Source of the DNA: Heterorhizobium halophytocola
Lineage (GTDB): Bacteria > Pseudomonadota > Alphaproteobacteria > Rhizobiales > Rhizobiaceae
NCBI RefSeq assembly: GCF_017873095.1
Contig: NZ_JAGGJU010000015.1
Span: forward strand, 86,765-150,764
DNA: 64,000 nt
Direction of reading: 5' to 3'
The position numbers and the translations under genes were made by a program. Within the stretch, counting starts at the first letter, position 1; each line of letters opens with the position of its first letter. The notes under the pieces are model-generated. The model saw only the letters and a list, made by a program, of their open reading frames with translations, was not told where the DNA came from and ran no database searches. Of the stretch, positions 19,291 to 27,695 are shown in pieces.

Positions 19291-19989
19291 TCAAGGCGCC
19301 CAGTAGATCTCGACGGGCGAAGCCGCCCGCAAGAGCGGTGCGCGGATCGGCATGTCTGCCTCATCCGTGCCGGCCAGTGCTGTCTCGAGCACGGCCTTCT
19401 TTTCATTGCCTTCGATATGAAGCACCAGAAGACGGGCGTCGTGAAGGGCGGAGAAGGAAAACGTCAGCCGCGGCTCGCCGGCACCCTCGGCCTGCATGGC
19501 GAAAACGCGCGGCGGCAGGGAGAGGTCGAGCGCCTGGCCCAGATGATCGCCGCCGGGGAAGAAGGAGGCGGTGTGGCCGTCCCCGCCCATGCCGAGCACG
19601 ACGACGTCGAAGGGATGGCCAAGCGAGGCCATGTCGACGGTGACGCCTTCGGCGGCGCGCTCGACATCCTGGTCGTCCCGGTAGAGCGGGATGAAGGCGG
19701 CTTCGGCCGCCTTGTTTTGCAGCAGGTGCTCGGCCACCAGCAGGTGGTTGGAGCGTGGATTGTCGGCCGGCACATAGCGCTCGTCGACCAGCGTCACGGT
19801 GACTTTGGCCCAGTCGATGTCGCGGGTCGATAACGCCTCGAAAAACGCCTTCGGCGTCGAGCCGCCCGAAACGGCAAGCGTTGCGGATCCGCGGGTCTCG
19901 ATGCCGGCCGTCAACTGGGTGGCGACCCGGTCTGCGAGACCGGCTGCGAGTGCGCTGCGATGTTCGAAGCTGTTCAGGGTGCTGGCCAT
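19291..19989 (-). CDS. pgl: 6-phosphogluconolactonase
   Basis: This 232-residue cytosolic enzyme hydrolyses 6-phosphogluconolactone. Family motifs are AVSGGSTPKAFFEAL (about 39-53), VDERYVPADNPRSNH and LGMGGDGHTASFFPG (about 130-144). It lies 19 bp after zwf and upstream of edd on the same strand, so zwf-pgl-edd is one operon converting glucose 6-phosphate to KDPG. Confidence 0.96.
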   Translation of the reverse strand: MASTLNSFEHRSALAAGLADRVATQLTAGIETRGSATLAVSGGSTPKAFFEALSTRDIDWAKVTVTLVDERYVPADNPRSNHLLVAEHLLQNKAAEAAFIPLYRDDQDVERAAEGVTVDMASLGHPFDVVVLGMGGDGHTASFFPGGDHLGQALDLSLPPRVFAMQAEGAGEPRLTFSFSALHDARLLVLHIEGNEKKAVLETALAGTDEADMPIRAPLLRAASPVEIYWAP

Positions 19990-20008
19990 ATCGCTCTTCC
20001 GTCCCTTC

Positions 20009-21481
20009 CTAGTCGACTTCGTGCCAGGTGCGCCCGTCGCGCTCGATCAGCGCGATGGCCTGGCTCGGACCCCAGGTGCCGGAGGTATAGCCCTGGGTCT
20101 TCTGCCCGGTCTGTTCCCAGCCCTTGAGGATCGGATCGACCCAGGTCCAGGCGGCCTCGACCTCGTCGCGGCGCATGAACAGCGTCTGGTTGTTGCGGAT
20201 CACGTCGAGCAGCAGCCGCTCATAGGCGTCCGGGCTGCGCACGCCGAAGGCCTGGGCAAAGCTCATGTCGAGCGACACATGGCGCAGGCGCATGCCGCCC
20301 GGGCCCGGATCCTTGATCATCAGCCACTGGCGCACGCCCTCGTCGGGCTGCAGGCGGATGACCAGCTGGTTTGCGGCCACGCGGCCGGCCGCATCGTCGA
20401 AGATCGAATGCGGGATCGGCTTGAAGGTGATGACGATTTCCGACATGCGGCTCGCCAGCCGTTTGCCGGTGCGCAGGTAGAAGGGCACGTCGGCCCAGCG
20501 CCAGTTGCCGATCTCGGCCTTGATGGCGACGAAGGTTTCGGTATCGGAGGCTTCGCCGAGTTCTTCCAGGTAGCCGTCGACCGGGCCGCCGGCAGAGGCG
20601 CCGGCGCGGTACTGGCCGCGCACCGTGTACTTCTCGACATCGCCGTCGACGATCGGCTTCAGCGAGCGCAGCACCTTCAGCTTTTCGTCGCGCACGGCCT
20701 CGGCGTCCATCGAGGCCGGGGGCTCCATGGCCACCAGGCAGAGGAGCTGCAATATGTGGTTCTGCACCATGTCGCGCAGCGCGCCGGCCTTGTCATAATA
20801 GCCGACGCGGCCTTCCAGCCCGACCGATTCCGCCACCGTGATCTGCACATGGTCGATATGGGCGGAGTTCCACAGCGGCTCGTAGAGCGCATTGGCAAAG
20901 CGCAGCGCCATCAGGTTCTGCACCGTCTCCTTGCCGAGATAGTGGTCGATACGGAAGATCTGCTCTTCCTTGAACACCTTGCCGATATTGTCGTTCAGCG
21001 TGCGCGCCGATGCCAGATCGCGACCGATCGGCTTCTCGACGACGATGCGGGTCGAGCTGGTGATCAGCTTGTGCGATTTGATCTTGTCGGCGATGTCGCC
21101 GAAGATCCCCGGGGCCACGGCGAGGTAGAAGGCGCGCACCACATCCTTGCCGCTGTCGAGCAGCTTCTTGAGGTCGTCCCAGCCCTGGTCGGACTTGGCG
21201 TCGACCGAGACATAGTGAACGCGGGCACAGAACTTGGCGACTTCGTCCTTGTCGTATTCGCCTTCCTTCAGGTGCTCTTTCAAGGCCTTCTGGGTATATT
21301 TGCGATAGTCTTCATCGGACATCGGCGTGCGGGAAGCGCCGATGATGCGGGTGGGGTCGGTCAACTGACCCTCGACCTGGCGATGATAGAGCGCAGGCAG
21401 AAGCTTGCGCTCGGCGAGATCCCCGGTACCGCCAAAAACGACGTAATCGAACGGTTCCACGGGAATGATTTGGCTGGTCAT
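20009..21481 (-). CDS. zwf: Glucose-6-phosphate 1-dehydrogenase
   Basis: This 490-residue enzyme oxidises glucose 6-phosphate with NAD(P) and is first in the zwf-pgl-edd operon. It shows the N-terminal nucleotide-binding motif VVFGGTGDLAERKLLPALY (about 14-32), the substrate signature FRIDHYLGKE (about 180-189, with the catalytic histidine region) and normal length. The ATG at 21479-21481 has GGGAAG upstream. The first 20 or so codons and the upstream 60 bp exist again, mutated, at 22064-22171 in a duplication scar. Confidence 0.97.
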   Translation of the reverse strand: MTSQIIPVEPFDYVVFGGTGDLAERKLLPALYHRQVEGQLTDPTRIIGASRTPMSDEDYRKYTQKALKEHLKEGEYDKDEVAKFCARVHYVSVDAKSDQGWDDLKKLLDSGKDVVRAFYLAVAPGIFGDIADKIKSHKLITSSTRIVVEKPIGRDLASARTLNDNIGKVFKEEQIFRIDHYLGKETVQNLMALRFANALYEPLWNSAHIDHVQITVAESVGLEGRVGYYDKAGALRDMVQNHILQLLCLVAMEPPASMDAEAVRDEKLKVLRSLKPIVDGDVEKYTVRGQYRAGASAGGPVDGYLEELGEASDTETFVAIKAEIGNWRWADVPFYLRTGKRLASRMSEIVITFKPIPHSIFDDAAGRVAANQLVIRLQPDEGVRQWLMIKDPGPGGMRLRHVSLDMSFAQAFGVRSPDAYERLLLDVIRNNQTLFMRRDEVEAAWTWVDPILKGWEQTGQKTQGYTSGTWGPSQAIALIERDGRTWHEVD

Positions 21482-21566
21482 GGAGGACTTCCCTTAATCC
21501 GCATCAGTTCGGGCTCTTGTAATCTAATCGATTTAAGAAAGCCAGAACCGATCGATGAAAATCGTT

Positions 21567-21962
21567 TCATCTTTCGATGAAGGCCCCTTCGAGACGCGTG
21601 ACGGAGGGGGATCTGAGGACGGCGCGGCCACTGTCCGGAGGAACGAGCCCGAAGGCAAGAAACAGGAGGATATGGCCGATATCCCGTCCGTCGATCTGCC
21701 ACCATTTTCGCCGCAGTGCAACAGGCGCATCCGCTCCGGCAGCATCCACCGTCTGAAGCAGCGACCGGGCGAGCTCCGACTGCCACGCGGGCACGAGAAT
21801 GCCGATGCCGTTCAGCGCCGTCATCCATTGCCAGTTGACCGTGGCGTGATGAAGGCCGCAATCGACGACGAAGACCTCGTGCGCCTCGAGAAAGGAGCGC
21901 GTGACGGCCCAGTCGGAGAGACTGTGGCAACGGGCGATGCAGACGACGTCCGCAGCCTCCAT
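21567..21962 (-). CDS. Hypothetical protein, DUF2007-like start
   Basis: This 131-residue frame reads like a real soluble protein: EAADVVCIARCHSLSDWAVT then RSFLEAHEVFVVDCGLHHAT and an alternating hydrophobic middle (GIGILVPAWQSELARSLLQT). The start resembles DUF2007-type putative signal-transducing proteins, but the match is only by eye. Its ATG lies 5 bases after the stop of an oxidoreductase 3' fragment, exactly where a co-transcribed gene would sit, and its end is 85 bp before zwf. This spacing suggests it was once the last gene of the PuuA/PuuB-like operon before duplication. Confidence 0.55.
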   Translation of the reverse strand: MEAADVVCIARCHSLSDWAVTRSFLEAHEVFVVDCGLHHATVNWQWMTALNGIGILVPAWQSELARSLLQTVDAAGADAPVALRRKWWQIDGRDIGHILLFLAFGLVPPDSGRAVLRSPSVTRLEGAFIER

Positions 21963-21967
21963 GTCAC

Positions 21968-22123
21968 TCAGACCCGGTCCCGGAGTGCATACCAGGTGAG
22001 CGCCAGGAAGAGCAGCGGCTTGCGCAGGGCCGCGCCGCCCGGGAAGGCGCCGACCTTGAGGTCGCCGGTACCGCTAAAAGCGAAGTAATCGAACGGTTCT
22101 ACGGCAATGATTTGGCTGGTCTT
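21968..22123 (-). pseudogene. In-frame zwf / oxidoreductase chimera remnant
   Basis: Fifty-one codons can be read: the first part repeats the Zwf N-terminus (TSQIIAVEPFDYFAFSGTGD against TSQIIPVEPFDYVVFGGTGD) and the rest repeats the last 30 residues of the oxidoreductase at 22783-24069 (LKVGAFPGGAALRKPLLFLA onward to DRV). The Zwf ATG has become AAG and a TAA lies just before it, so it is not expressed. The join falls at a shared Gly-Asp-Leu codon string, GACCTC. The oxidoreductase part is identical to the intact copy over 78 bp (21986-22063 equals 22801-22878); the zwf part has drifted. This is the scar of a tandem duplication. Confidence 0.85.
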
Positions 22124-22171
22124 TTAGGACTCCCCTTAATCATCATCAGTTCAGATTCTTGAGAAAGCCAG
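22064..22171 (-). repeat. Degenerate copy of zwf 5' end and leader
   Basis: This segment aligns with 21423-21552, the first codons of zwf plus its upstream region (TTTGGCTGGTC, CCCTTAATC, CATCAGTTC, GAAAGCCAG are shared in order) with scattered substitutions and a small gap. It shows that the duplicated unit began inside zwf. It no longer precedes an intact gene. Confidence 0.8.
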
Positions 22172-22351
22172 CATTCCGCATAAAAATCTGCTTTGTCTGA
22201 GGGGGCCAAACGGGATCGAGACCGCGATCGATCTCAGACTGTGGATGCGCATCCACGCCGGTTCGGCTTACAATCGCCGGGCGCTGAGGTAAACAGTTTT
22301 CGGCCTGCGTTAAGGTAGACGCGAGCATTGTGATGGAGCCTGCGTTCGTAC

Positions 22352-22756
22352 TCAGCCTGTTGCTTTGCTTATTGCGTTCACGTTGAGAGGCTCGGCGCAC
22401 CAGGGGCAATAGCCGATGACGATGCCCTCGTTTTGTTTGCCAGCAAAATTGACGAGGTAGACGTCGTGGAATCGACAGATCACGCAACCCGCCTTCGGGC
22501 TGGTCGCATAAGCGATGTGAACACAGGGGAAATCTTCGACCCGCAGATCCGCTCTGATCTCCACATACCACCAGATATCGTTCCAGAGGTTGGGGTGGCT
22601 CGAAATGCGCCGCCTGACATTCTCCGGGACATGGATCAGATTGGAAAAATCTTCAGAAGCGATGGCATTCCTGATTTCCTCGTCAGAGTGATGGTCTAGA
22701 AATTCACGGATGTCATGAAGGTAGTGGCTCAGTTCGTTCGGGGACATGTTGTTCAT
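22352..22756 (-). CDS. Small protein with CPWC motif, DUF6980-like
   Basis: This 134-residue protein is unfamiliar in its N-terminal half (SPNELSHYLHDIREFLDHHS, RISSHPNLWNDIWWYVE). Its C-terminal half has AGCVICRFHDV and IVIGYCPWCAEPLN, a two-cysteine-pair arrangement that could bind zinc and resembles the YCPWC ending of DUF6980. GGAG lies about 10 bases before the ATG at 22754-22756. It sits 26 bp after the stop of the PuuB-like gene, where the ancestral copy has the 131-residue gene instead, so it appears to have replaced that gene after duplication. An immunity-protein role is possible but unsupported. Confidence 0.65.
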   Translation of the reverse strand: MNNMSPNELSHYLHDIREFLDHHSDEEIRNAIASEDFSNLIHVPENVRRRISSHPNLWNDIWWYVEIRADLRVEDFPCVHIAYATSPKAGCVICRFHDVYLVNFAGKQNEGIVIGYCPWCAEPLNVNAISKATG

Positions 22757-22782
22757 AGAGGCTGTTCTCCGGTATGACTCGC

Positions 22783-24069
22783 TCAAACCCGGTCCCTCAT
22801 TGCATACCAGGTGAGCGCCAGGAAGAGCAGCGGCTTGCGCAGGGCCGCGCCGCCCGGGAAGGCGCCGACCTTGAGGTCCTTCAGCAGGTCGAGTTCGGTG
22901 GAGCGGCCGAGCACCTGATCGGCCCAGAGCTTGCCGCAATAGTTCGACAGCATGACGCCGTGGCCGGAATAGCCGCCGATCGAGGTGACGCCGGGCATGA
23001 CCTCGCGGGCAAACGGCTTGCGCGGCATGGTGATCGCCACCGATCCGCCCCAGCCATGGCTGATCTCGATGTTTTCCAGCGCCGGGTAGAGCTCGGCGAT
23101 CTGCCGGCGGATATGGATGGAAATGTCGCGCGGGGTATCGGACGTATAGGCCTCGCGCCCGCCAAACAGCAGGCGTCCATCCTTGGTCTTGCGCCAATAG
23201 CGCACGACGAAGCGCGAGTCGGCGATCGCCTCGGAGCCCGGGATGACGGAGGGGAAGGCGTCGAGCGGCACGGTGGCGCCGATGAACGAGCGGATCGGCA
23301 TGACATGGGCGGCGGTCACCGGCTCCAGATCGCCGATATAGCCGTTTGTGGCGATCAGCACCCGCTCGGCGGTGATCGTGCCGTTGGCCGTCTCGATGAT
23401 CGTCTTGCCGGAGGCCTGGCGCAGAGCGGTCGCCTTGGTCATCTCGTAAAGGTCCGCACCGGCAGCCTTTGCCGCCTTTGCCAGCCCGATCAGCAGTTTC
23501 AGCGGGTGGATGTGGCCGGTGCCGACATCGCGCGTGCCGCAATGATAATGGGTCGAGCCGACGCGCATTGCCGTCTCCTCGCGGTCCATGTAGCTGATAT
23601 GCGGATAGCCGTAGCGCGTGGCCATGGTCTCCACCGTCTCGCGATAGTCCTTCTCGTTGCCCGGCTTGTGCTCGACATTCAGCTGGCCGGGCATGTAGTC
23701 GATATCGATGGCGTTCGCCGTGGCGAAGTCGAGCAGGTGGCGCTTGGCGTTCTCGGCGAGATCGAACAGTGCCTTGGAGCGTTCGAAGCCGAGCTCTTCC
23801 TCCAGTTCGTCCGGGTAGGCGCGCTGGCCGGTACCCATCTGCCCGCCATTGCGCCCCGAGGCGCCATCGCCGAAACGGGCGCCGTCGATCAGCACCACCG
23901 GCGTGCCGGCTGCGGCCAGCGTCACGGCTGCCTGCAGGCCGGTGAAGCCGCCGCCGATGATCGCGACCGAGGTGGTCTTCGATCCGTCGAGGGCGGGATA
24001 TGCGGGGCGCTCGCCGGCGGTCTCCTGATAGAGGGAAATTCCCGGCGCAATCGGGCTTTGCCAGGCCAT
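22783..24069 (-). CDS. FAD-dependent oxidoreductase, PuuB/OrdL-like
   Basis: This 428-residue DAO-type flavoprotein probably oxidises gamma-glutamylputrescine or a similar gamma-glutamyl amine. It has an N-terminal FAD motif AIIGGGFTGLQAAVTLAAAG (about 36-55), GASGRNGGQMGTGQRAYPDE typical of the OrdL/PuuB group, and WGGSVAITMPRKPFAR with GGYSGHGVMLSNYCGKLWAD near the C-terminus. AAGGAG lies 5 bases before the ATG at 24069. It follows a PuuA-like ligase gene by 21 bp, supporting a Puu-type polyamine pathway. Its last 30 codons are duplicated at 21971-22063. Confidence 0.9.
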   Translation of the reverse strand: MAWQSPIAPGISLYQETAGERPAYPALDGSKTTSVAIIGGGFTGLQAAVTLAAAGTPVVLIDGARFGDGASGRNGGQMGTGQRAYPDELEEELGFERSKALFDLAENAKRHLLDFATANAIDIDYMPGQLNVEHKPGNEKDYRETVETMATRYGYPHISYMDREETAMRVGSTHYHCGTRDVGTGHIHPLKLLIGLAKAAKAAGADLYEMTKATALRQASGKTIIETANGTITAERVLIATNGYIGDLEPVTAAHVMPIRSFIGATVPLDAFPSVIPGSEAIADSRFVVRYWRKTKDGRLLFGGREAYTSDTPRDISIHIRRQIAELYPALENIEISHGWGGSVAITMPRKPFAREVMPGVTSIGGYSGHGVMLSNYCGKLWADQVLGRSTELDLLKDLKVGAFPGGAALRKPLLFLALTWYAMRDRV

Positions 24070-24090
24070 GGGCACTCCTTGGGATGGGGG

Positions 24091-25527
24091 TCAGACGTTG
24101 AGCAGCAGGAATTCGCGTTCCCAGGGGCTGATCACCTGCATGAAGGTCTCGAACTCGCCGCGCTTGACGCCCGCATAGATGCCGATGAACTCCTTGCCGA
24201 AGACTTCGAGAAAATCCGGTTCGCCTTCCAGCAGCGCGACGGCCTCGAGCAGGCCGCGCGGCAGGTCGATCGAGCCTTCGTTGGCCGTCTCGGCCGTCGG
24301 CTCGGTCGGCTCGATCTCCTTTTTGATGCCGAGATAGCCGGCGGCAAGCGAGGAGGCGAGGGCGAGATAGGGATTGGCGTCCGAACTCGGCAGCCGGTTT
24401 TCGACACGCCGGGCCTGCGGATCCGACAGCGGCACGCGGAAAGCGGTGGTGCGGTTGTCATAGCCCCAGGCATTGTTGACCGGGCAGGCCATGTCGGGCG
24501 TCAGGCGGCGATAGGAATTCACATAGGGCGCCAGCATGACCAGCGAGCTCGGCACGTATTTCTGCATGCCGCCGATGAAGTGGAAGAATTCCTGCGACGG
24601 GGTGCCGTCGGCGTTGGAGAAGATGTTCTTGCCCGTCGCCTCGTCGATCACCGACTGGTGGATATGCATGGCCGAGCCCGGCTGGCGCTGCATCGGCTTG
24701 GCCATGAAGGTGGCGTAGATGCCGTGCTTGAGGGCCGCCTCGCGGATCGTCCGCTTGAACAGGAAGACCTGGTCGGCAAGCGCCACGGGATCGCCGTGGC
24801 GCAGATTGATCTCGAGCTGGGCCGGGCCCTCCTCGTGGATCAGGGTGTCGATCTCCAGCCCCTGTTTTTCCGAGAAGTGGTAGATGTCGTCGATCAGTTC
24901 GTCGAATTCGTTGATGCCGGCGATCGAATAACTCTGGCCGCCGAGGATGGAGCGGCCGGAACGGCCCTTGGGCGGGCGCAGCGGATAGTCCGGATCATCG
25001 TTCATCGCCACCAGGTAGAATTCGATCTCCGGGGCGACCACCGGCTTCCAGCCGCGTTCGGCATAGAGTGCCACGATGTTCTTCAACACGTTGCGTGGCG
25101 CATAAGGCACGCTTTCGCCGTCGGTATCGACGACATCGCAGATCACCTGGGCGGTCGGATCGGTTTCCCACGGCACGACGGAAAGGGTGGAAAGGTCGGG
25201 CTCGAGCTTCAGGTCGCTGTCGCGGGCCTCATAGCGGAAGCTTTCCGTCTCGTCGGGATAGTCGCCCGAAATCGTGTGGCGGTAGAGCGCCGAGGGCAAG
25301 GCGAGCGAGGTATTGGAGGTGAATTTCGAACTCGGCATCATCTTGCCGCGCGCCACGCCGGCGAGATCCGGCGTGATGCATTCGATGTCCTCGATGCCGC
25401 GGGCTCTCAGCCACGCAGCGGCTTCCTTCCAGCTCTTGACGCCGCGGGAGGATTTCAGGGCTGGGGGGACGGATACCTTCTTCGATGCCGCGCCTTGGGG
25501 TCTGAGCATATGTTTTTTAGGAGGCAT
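24091..25527 (-). CDS. Glutamine synthetase-family ligase, PuuA-like
   Basis: This 478-residue protein belongs to the gamma-glutamylpolyamine synthetase branch of the glutamine synthetase family, which joins glutamate to putrescine or another amine using ATP. Visible are the metal-binding PEIEFYLVAMNDDPD, EEGPAQLEINLRHGDP, the GSAMHIHQSV motif and the RVENRLPSSDANPYLALA segment. An extended basic N-terminus (about 35 residues) precedes the catalytic fold. Starts at 25527 and 25509 are both possible. It heads the operon with the PuuB-like oxidase. Polyamine uptake genes potFGHI lie 26 kb away. Confidence 0.88.
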   Translation of the reverse strand: MPPKKHMLRPQGAASKKVSVPPALKSSRGVKSWKEAAAWLRARGIEDIECITPDLAGVARGKMMPSSKFTSNTSLALPSALYRHTISGDYPDETESFRYEARDSDLKLEPDLSTLSVVPWETDPTAQVICDVVDTDGESVPYAPRNVLKNIVALYAERGWKPVVAPEIEFYLVAMNDDPDYPLRPPKGRSGRSILGGQSYSIAGINEFDELIDDIYHFSEKQGLEIDTLIHEEGPAQLEINLRHGDPVALADQVFLFKRTIREAALKHGIYATFMAKPMQRQPGSAMHIHQSVIDEATGKNIFSNADGTPSQEFFHFIGGMQKYVPSSLVMLAPYVNSYRRLTPDMACPVNNAWGYDNRTTAFRVPLSDPQARRVENRLPSSDANPYLALASSLAAGYLGIKKEIEPTEPTAETANEGSIDLPRGLLEAVALLEGEPDFLEVFGKEFIGIYAGVKRGEFETFMQVISPWEREFLLLNV

Positions 25528-25651
25528 GTCTCACCAGTTCATTGTTGATGGCGCCATCATAACGACAGATCAGTGATTTGGGAGGGGGTATCGGCAATTG
25601 ACTTTGAGCGGCGAATGAAAAAAGACGCGGGACGGCGGTGGCGGAGCGACG
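25528..25651. promoter_or_regulatory. Divergent promoter region, PuuA-like / YhiN-type
   Basis: This 124 bp gap holds the promoters of two divergent genes. GGAG at about 25642 is the ribosome binding site for the rightward gene. No operator was recognised. Confidence 0.4.
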
Positions 25652-26869
25652 ATGGCCGAAGGAGCCGACGGCGAAGAAAGCGGGTGCGACGTGCAGACAT
25701 TCGATGTGATCGTTCTGGGAGCGGGCGCGGCCGGCATGATGGCCGCAATCCGGGCCGGCCGGCGCGGACGGCGCGTGGTCGTGCTCGATCATGCGCGCGC
25801 GCCAGGCGAAAAGATCCGCATCTCCGGCGGCGGACGCTGCAACTTCACCAACATCCATGCCGGGCCGAAGAATTACCTTTCGGCCAATCCGCATTTCGCC
25901 CGTTCGGCGCTGGCCCGCTACACGCCGCAGGATTTCCTCGCACTCGTCGAGGCGCACGGCATCGCCTGGCATGAAAAGACGCTGGGGCAGCTTTTCTGCG
26001 ACACCTCCGCCAAGGACATCATCACCATGCTCCTGAAGGAGATGAAGGCGTCCGGCGTGGTGCTGAAGCTCGGCGTAACGGTCGATGCCGTGTCGAACGG
26101 TGCCGGCGGTTTCGTCGTCGAGACATCCGAGGGGCGGATGACGACCGAAAGTTTGGTGGTGGCGACCGGCGGCAAGTCGATCCCGAAAATGGGGGCCACC
26201 GGATTTGCCTACAGGATCGCCGCGCAATTCGGCCTAGAGATGGTCGAGCCGCGGCCGGGCCTCGTGCCGCTGACGCTCGATCCGGCCATGCTGGAGGAAC
26301 TGGCGCCTATGGCGGGCGTGGCGGTCGATGCCGAGGTGCGCCACGGCAAGACCGGCTTTCGCGAGGCCGTGCTGGTGACGCATCGCGGCCTGTCGGGGCC
26401 GTCGATCCTGCAGATTTCCAGCTATTGGCGCGAGGGCGACGAGATCGCCGTCAGGGTCCTGCCCGAGATCGATCTCGCCGACGTCCTGAAGGCCGCCAAG
26501 CGCGACAATGGCCGCCAGGCGGTGCAGACGGTGCTGGCGCAGCATCTGCCGAAGCGGCTGGCCCAGTATTTCGCCGAAAAGCACCGGCTGGAGCGACCGC
26601 TCGCCGACACCGCCGACAAGGCGCTCGACGCCTTGGCGCGGCAGATGTCCGACTGGCGGATCAAGCCGGCGGGGTCCGAGGGCTACCGCACGGCCGAAGT
26701 GACGCTCGGCGGTGTCGATACCGCAGGTCTCGACCAGAAGACCATGGCGGCGAAATCCGTGCCGGGTCTTTATTTCATCGGCGAATGCGTCGACGTGACG
26801 GGATGGCTGGGCGGCTACAATTTCCAGTGGGCCTGGGCCTCGGGCCATGCGGCCGGGGAAAATGCCTGA
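25652..26869 (+). CDS. YhiN/HI0933-family NAD(P)/FAD-dependent oxidoreductase
   Basis: This 405-residue flavoprotein has an N-terminal FAD motif DVIVLGAGAAGMMAAIRAGR (about 18-37), the family signature KIRISGGGRCNFTN (about 54-67), VVATGGKSIPKMGATG in the middle and the C-terminal ECVDVTGWLGGYNFQWAWAS. These are diagnostic of the HI0933/YhiN family, whose cellular substrate is unknown. Starts are ATG 25652 (GGAG upstream) or GTG 25691. It appears monocistronic. Confidence 0.92.
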   Translation: MAEGADGEESGCDVQTFDVIVLGAGAAGMMAAIRAGRRGRRVVVLDHARAPGEKIRISGGGRCNFTNIHAGPKNYLSANPHFARSALARYTPQDFLALVEAHGIAWHEKTLGQLFCDTSAKDIITMLLKEMKASGVVLKLGVTVDAVSNGAGGFVVETSEGRMTTESLVVATGGKSIPKMGATGFAYRIAAQFGLEMVEPRPGLVPLTLDPAMLEELAPMAGVAVDAEVRHGKTGFREAVLVTHRGLSGPSILQISSYWREGDEIAVRVLPEIDLADVLKAAKRDNGRQAVQTVLAQHLPKRLAQYFAEKHRLERPLADTADKALDALARQMSDWRIKPAGSEGYRTAEVTLGGVDTAGLDQKTMAAKSVPGLYFIGECVDVTGWLGGYNFQWAWASGHAAGENA

Positions 26870-27073
26870 CGTCCGCGAAATACCGGCGATCCGGCGAAAT
26901 CGTTAACCATGTCTTGCCGTGAAACACCGAGTCTGCCATAATTTAGATCCTGTTAACGTGCCTTTGTCACAGTTGAAACTGCCGTGTTCCCGTTTGGAAC
27001 CGGACATGACGTCGGACCGGAGCGGATTCCGGGTGGCATGACATCTGAAACGGTAATCATCAGGATTTCGTCG
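26870..27073. promoter_or_regulatory. Promoter region with CtrA-like half site
   Basis: This gap contains CGTTAACCAT (near 26900) and GTTAACG (near 26952). TTAACCAT-type half sites are typical of CtrA-bound promoters in alphaproteobacteria, but the second half is not well placed, so this is only suggestive. A small membrane protein follows. Confidence 0.3.
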
Positions 27074-27217
27074 ATGACTTCACACAATCGCAAGCCCCGC
27101 GCCATCGCCATCGCCAAGGCAGAAGCGCAGCAGACCGCTCAAATGCAGATTCTCGCCGTCATCTCGATCGGCGCCGTGGCCGCGATCGCCGCGCTCGCGT
27201 TCATGATCGCCGGCTGA
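27074..27217 (+). CDS. Small single-helix membrane protein
   Basis: A 47-residue frame (TSHNRKPRAIAIAKAEAQQT start) ends in one hydrophobic helix, ILAVISIGAVAAIAALAFMI. The basic N-terminus followed by one C-terminal helix is the usual plan of small membrane proteins. AGGA lies 8 bases before the ATG at 27074; a start at 27038 would add 12 residues. No function is suggested. Confidence 0.5.
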   Translation: MTSHNRKPRAIAIAKAEAQQTAQMQILAVISIGAVAAIAALAFMIAG

Positions 27218-27223
27218 ACCGGG

Positions 27224-27514
27224 TTATTCGGCAACGATCCCCGAGCCCTTGGCGGAACAGGGTTCACGAGGGCAGGACAGACCAAGAGGCACCTCGGTGG
27301 CGGATATGCCCCGACTGGCAGCGTTGCGACGAAGTGTGCCGAAAACCGCATGCATCCGCTGCAGAGATCGTCGAAACCAGCGTGACGATCGCAAGCCGTC
27401 TTGCCCCGGCGGCCTCGTGCTGAAGCTTTCATAAAACGCGTCCTCGGCGGCCGGTAGATGATCCGTGACCGGATCGGGCCTTGCGGCCACCAGCGCTGCA
27501 ATCATCTCATACAT
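27224..27514 (-). CDS. Small hypothetical protein
   Basis: This 96-residue frame begins YEMIAALVAARPDPVTDHLP and has a basic amphipathic middle (SSRWFRRSLQRMHAVFGTLR). GAAAGGA lies 6 bases before the ATG at 27512-27514, which is why I prefer this start to the in-frame extension to 27637. It is divergent from the LysR gene at 27696 and could be its target. I do not recognise the family. Confidence 0.5.
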   Translation of the reverse strand: MYEMIAALVAARPDPVTDHLPAAEDAFYESFSTRPPGQDGLRSSRWFRRSLQRMHAVFGTLRRNAASRGISATEVPLGLSCPREPCSAKGSGIVAE

Positions 27515-27695
27515 GGCACATCCTTTCTGAATGATCCGCGTCGGGTGCGGCGCGCATCGATCCGTGCCCGGCCAAGAGCTGGCCCCTGAAGGTAGAACCC
27601 ATGGCGAGCCGTGCGGCAGAAGACGACGGACACGCATTTCTTAATCCTCCGGATTTGCTTTATGTAGCGTCCGGAATGGTCTATGTTTTTCACCC

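Noticed and set aside
22774..25548. A 924-codon plus-strand frame opposite the PuuA/PuuB-like genes
   Set aside because: It spans two genuine genes in antisense and is His/Arg/Asp-rich with no recognisable domain.
26895..26960. CtrA binding site
   Set aside because: TTAACCAT-like halves are present but not in the TTAA-N7-TTAA arrangement, so it is noted only as suggestive.
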